A stretch of DNA of 64,000 nucleotides from Trichoderma breve. Taxonomy: Eukaryota; Ascomycota; Sordariomycetes; Hypocreales; Hypocreaceae. The stretch covers positions 1,364,001 to 1,428,000 of the forward strand of contig NC_079233.1 of the NCBI RefSeq assembly GCF_028502605.1, written 5' to 3'. Under the pieces are notes generated by a model. That model was not told the origin of the DNA and searched no databases. It saw nothing but the letters and a program-made list of their open reading frames with translations. Numbering within the stretch: the first letter of the stretch is position 1; every line of letters starts with the position of its first letter. This document shows, piece after piece, positions 60,130-64,000 of this stretch. The position numbers and the translations under genes are program-made.

Positions 60130-63100
60130 GCTGCCAACAGCGGGAAAATACTTGGCCTTCGTCCATTTGCTGTGCGACGCCGCAGCTAGATGCGGCTGAA
60201 AAACGAAGACGCGCAATGTACATTAGCCATAAAGATTCCCCGCGACAGTCTTGACCAGGTTAGCCATTTGGATCCTGAATGGACTGATATCGCATGAAGC
60301 GATGATCCTTCGCTGAACTCTATTTCACGCTCTGATTGTTGTTGAAGGACTGTTGTATATCATCTCATGATGAATCATTGACATGCGGCTGAAAATCTCC
60401 GTCCTGGCAAGGTGCTCTTAGCCCACTGGTTCGGTGGTATTCGGCTGAATCCGAATTACCGGGGGTTCGATGCAGCTTGGTTCCTTTGGAGAGCAGCTAC
60501 ATGTTATGGCGCGTATGTTCCATCATATTGACGACCATCGATCTTTGACTACAGGTCAGTCTTGCTGTTTTGGAATAATCATTGAACTCTACTCAACTTT
60601 TTGGATCTCTATCTCGTCATTGATGAATGTATTTCATGTAGAGCATGCTCTCGAACTGTCGTTCGGAGGGCCATGATTTCCCGACACCGAGCGGGACCCA
60701 ATCATTCGTGGCATCCAAGTGCTGACCTTTCCGCCATCAAGGTCTAGCAAGATCTAGTGCCTCAAGCCGAAGATTCGCGAAACGCCTCAGGAAGTATTCC
60801 AACCTAAGAGGAATACCAGCGTTTTAGTGGTCGCGATATTCCCCACAAGACTGTCAGCCTTATGTTCCGGCAATCTATATTCCTAACGTCTACCAGGGTC
60901 CGGGTATATGTAGTGTGAAGAACGGCGGAGATTGCGGGAATCCTACGCGATATGCAAGATTCCATGTATAGATTCAGTTGCCACTTACTAGTGATGGCGT
61001 ATCTTTTCGGGAAAACGCTGTCATGGTGATCGATCTTTCGGCCGAGACGTCTTCGCAGCCGGTCCACGACTCAGCATACCCGTCAAATTGCCAAACAGCT
61101 CTTTGGTTCAAAGCACAGGAGTCCTACGGACATCAGTATACTTCGTGTACGGCTGTTCTTCCTACTAATCGTTTTTCTATCCCTGCGCGCTCCTGCCAGG
61201 AATGGAAGAGGTTTTTGCAGGAAGAATCGCAACCATGACATGAGTCATAATGATGGCTAACGGAAGGGACTGGCTCAAGCTGGTAGAGGCTGGAGACATG
61301 CCTGAAGTTTGAGGCTAGGTCCATGAATGTTCTCAGATAAATCCTCATGGGTTGTTGCTTGTGACGAGCACCGTTGCGTTGCGTCGCATCCAAGCACTGA
61401 AGGAACATGTCATAACCTTGGTACAGTTGCAGGAGCAGGCCCTGATGTGTTGTTGACAATTAACGGATTGAGTGATTGCTATGATTGAATATCTGAGAAA
61501 TCACCATGTAGGCATCGGGATATGTAGTGTTGCCAACCTAAGCAGCCCTCGCTGCAAGTTACCTTTGGCTGGCGTTTCTATTTTGAGTGGCAGCCATGCA
61601 GCCACGAGATGCTGTCTAACTAAATAACTCGCGCCTTCCTGCATCCATTTTGCCCTCGTGATTAATTATTGATGCATGATCAATAATCATGGAATTGCGG
61701 TTGTGGAACGTTGAACTACTTTTTGGGTGACATGCAGCCTTTAGGCTGTCACACACACTCTCTCTCTATGAGCTTCATGGATTGGCCTTTACAAACCTAA
61801 AAGATGGTGTTTTTTGGGTACTATTCGGTTGTCTAACTACTGATTGACGGCACGGGGTGTACGAATCAAAGAAATGTCGGAGCAATGCCGGATACAGGAA
61901 CATTGTCCACCTGGTGTATTCTCGACGTTTCTAAGAAGGTGAAGCTGAGATGCTCTAAAAGTGCTAGCTGTTCCGCTCTTGATGGTGGCGAGCCCCAATC
62001 AGGGGCGATTTAGCGCTTGAATCAGTGCCGAAGATGGGCCTCGGCTCGGCATCCGGGCTTCAGGATATGTTCTCTCCTTGTCGTCATGCTCGTTGTCACT
62101 CTCGATTAATAAGGAGAGAGAAAAATTGTGCCATTGTACTCCATTTAAAAACTGATTGAGTCGTTTGCGTTATGGATGCATGAGGTCATTTGTCTTGAGG
62201 AGCGGAGTTTTGATTGTAGAGTTATTATGTCTGCTTGTATAATCGTTCCGTGGCCCTTTTGCGCATGTTGAAGCTGAGGATCATGCATGCTTACGCCTTG
62301 GTCATCCAATAGGAACAGACAGGATTTATGCTGTCAGACTCACAACATAGATGGACCTGTATTGTAACAGCCAATTTGCTACACAACTCCGCGACTATTA
62401 ACAAGGTCCGAAACATGGACCGTTTTCTCTTTCAGCATGAATTTGCTGCAGAGCCCAAGTCCGCGATTACCAATCAGGTCACTGCCAGCAGATCGACACT
62501 AGCGAGTCAAAACAAGAGCGATGGCGGAACAGCCGCGGCGCGGCGCAAACGGGAAACTGTCTGAATCTGTATCTTCACCGAGACTATCTTTTTGCGAGGG
62601 CTGCATCTATGTACTTGCCGTACAAAGAGAAGTGGTCAAACGTCCAAGGATCTTCGGAGTGTTGTACATAACATGCCGTTTCTCTTTTTCCACTCCTTTC
62701 CTCCTAAAACTAGTCCCGGGTTTGAGTCTCCCCTTGCGGCTCGATCCATGCCATCCATGTCTTTGTGGCTGCCGCTTCTCGACACCGAAAAAACCTCGGT
62801 ATCTTCGCCTCTCCCCCATAATTATGCAAAGACGGGACTTAGTGAGCCTGCAGCCGGGCTCTTTTCTAAAAGAAGGACTCGGCCGGCCGGCCGAAAGACA
62901 CAAAGGTGCATCTGCTCGGAGCTGCACTCGACGGCGAGGGCGAACTCCGCACCGGAGGAATATCCCCATTGCGAAATGGCGGGCCCTAGTGGCTTTGTGG
63001 GGAGCCGCTGGTGACGGGGTTTTCTCAATGTTCTGTTGCATCGCTGCGGTTTTGGCTTTGGTTCCCCTTGCTTTTGACGTTGTCGATAGAGCCAATGCAG

Positions 63101-63378
63101 GAGTTTCCATCCCTGCGGGCCACCGTCCCATCGTCCCGAGGCCATCGACACGAGTTTTGAATTTCCAATTGCTAAGCACAACGGACCTGTATAGTACAAC
63201 ACGACTCCAGGCAATGCGGGTCTCCGTGGACGGTCGGATTCTCCATGTTGCTGTTTCAGACGCTGAATCCCTAGTTCAATGGAGCAAACACCCGCTTTGA
63301 GGCTGTCGCCGCCGCCGCTGTCGATACTTGCTAAATGCTAGCTGGAGGGTCGGCCACGCTTTAGGCCAGAGATGCGAG

Positions 63379-63385
63379 TATAAAG
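63379..63385 (+). promoter_or_regulatory. TATA box candidate for the reductase gene
   Basis: TATAAAG lies 135 bases upstream of the ATG at 63514. The pyrimidine-rich leader between them is common in well-expressed fungal genes. Confidence 0.5.
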
Positions 63386-63513
63386 ACAGCTGTGCGCTCC
63401 AGATTTGTTTTTTTCGAGTCTTTGAATCTCAAGCTAGATCATTCCATCTCTACTAGCGCATCACTTTCAAGCTCCTTACGACAAACGCCATTCTTTCACC
63501 TTCAACCTTCATC

Positions 63514-64000
63514 ATGGCTGTAGACAACCTGTCCATTGTTCTCGCCGAACGGCCCACCGGTGAAATCGTTCCCGGCACCACCTTCAAGCAGAAGATCTCT
63601 CCTGCTCCCACCTCAGCCGACATCAAGGATGGAGAGATCCTCGTCGAGGCTCTTTACCTCTCTTTGGACCCGGCCATGCGAGCTTGGCTGAATGGTAATT
63701 CGCATTGTCCGTGTCGCATTTCCTACAATTTCTAACATGCCACTTTTTAGATGTCCGATCTTATGTGCCCCCTGTCCAGATCGGCGAGACCATGCGTGGT
63801 GCTTCCGTGTGCCGCGTTCTTGCTTCCAAGAGCAAGCAGGCCAAGGCTGGCGACTACGTTTGCGGCTTCACTGGTTGGACTCAGTATGCCGTCCTCCGCG
63901 AGGGCGCTTTTGAGCCTTCTTCCAACTACCCCGGCCTGAGGGAGCCCAAGGACATGCTGTCAGTCCTCGGCATGACTGGCCTCACTGCTTGGATCGGCAT
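63514..64000 (+). CDS. NADP-dependent medium-chain reductase, prostaglandin reductase/LTB4 dehydrogenase-like (3' end outside window)
   Basis: Two exons are visible, 63514-63694 and 63751 to the edge, with a 56-bp intron that has a CTAAC branch site and TTTTTAG acceptor. The roughly 143 residues seen are less than half of a usual 340-350 residue family member. Marks include the early LSLDPAMRAWLN, then S-Y-V-P-P-V-Q-I-G-E-T-M-R-G, and GMTGLTAWIG where the cofactor domain begins. These are typical of the zinc-independent MDR group that reduces alpha,beta-unsaturated carbonyls with NADPH. Codon use is strongly C-biased at third positions, unlike the synthetase, which suggests high expression. 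It is not obviously linked to the peptaibol locus. Confidence 0.88.

Larger units (their letters stand above)
58992..63513. other. Gene-poor spacer between the RTA1-like and reductase genes
   Basis: About 4.5 kb with no supportable gene. Open frames near 59246, 59899, 61133 and 62521 have no domains, intron signals or signal peptides, and several overlap on opposite strands. Its ends hold the promoters of the two flanking genes. The interior has a 58-base tandem duplication and a short CT run near 61757. Confidence 0.55.

Noticed and set aside
59899..60216. 105-codon frame on the - strand
   Set aside because: It is created largely by the 58-base tandem duplication and contains the repeat twice in different frames; no domain.
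60413..60473. tRNA-like stretch (TTAGCCCACTGG..., a TTCGG/CCGAA hairpin, then GGTTCGAT)
   Set aside because: The T-arm does not pair (CGGGG against GCAGC), the anticodon loop would have six bases, and no acceptor stem forms. At most a chance resemblance.
62521..63300. Open frame of 259 codons on the + strand, overlapped by 190- and 130-codon frames on the - strand
   Set aside because: The area is GC-rich, so stops are rare in every frame. None of the three proteins shows a domain, signal peptide or helix pattern, and the region ends just before the TATA element of the downstream reductase. It reads as promoter DNA.

Overview
This window comes from a filamentous ascomycete, most likely a Trichoderma (Hypocreales). 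Its dominant feature is a giant 14-module non-ribosomal peptide synthetase of the peptaibol type. Other genes carry short fungal introns (52-84 bp) with GTRNGT-like donors and CTAAC-type branch sites. Intergenic DNA is long and gene-poor in places.

Layout. 1-1115: intergenic, ending in the promoter of a five-exon short-chain dehydrogenase (+, 1116-2253). 2588-2977 (+): a small cysteine-rich protein of unknown function. 3329-53419 (-): the peptaibol synthetase, three exons, about 16,644 residues, filling 78% of the window; its last exon is one 49-kb open reading frame. 53420-57452: gene-poor spacer. 57453-57796 (+): a two-exon secreted protein with ten cysteines. 57962-58991 (-): a three-exon seven-helix RTA1-like membrane protein, convergent with the secreted protein. 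58992-63513: a second gene-poor spacer with one short tandem duplication. 63514 to the window edge (+): the 5' part of an NADP-dependent medium-chain reductase (leukotriene B4 12-hydroxydehydrogenase/prostaglandin reductase-like).

The synthetase reads, from N- to C-terminus: KS-AT-ACP, then fourteen C-A-T modules, then a terminal NAD(P)H reductase (R). Specificity residues read by hand suggest Ac-Aib1-X2-aliphatic3-Aib4-Pro5-small6-(Val/Iva)7-Aib8-Pro9-(Aib/Iva)10-Leu11-Aib12-Pro13-aliphatic-ol14. This is the pattern of the 14-residue peptaibols (harzianin HC/trichovirin type) and of the Tex2 class of synthetase. Two details stand out in the loading region. The KS has lost its catalytic Cys and both His. 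The AT has Tyr in place of the Arg that normally holds the malonyl carboxylate. Together these suggest an acetyl-loading device with a KS that survives only as scaffold. The modules appear to be two leader modules followed by three four-module repeats (aliphatic-Aib-Pro-X).

No Aib/isovaline biosynthesis gene, transporter or pathway-specific transcription factor is recognisable in the window. The SDR and the small Cys-rich gene beside the synthetase 3' end are neighbours whose involvement is unproven.
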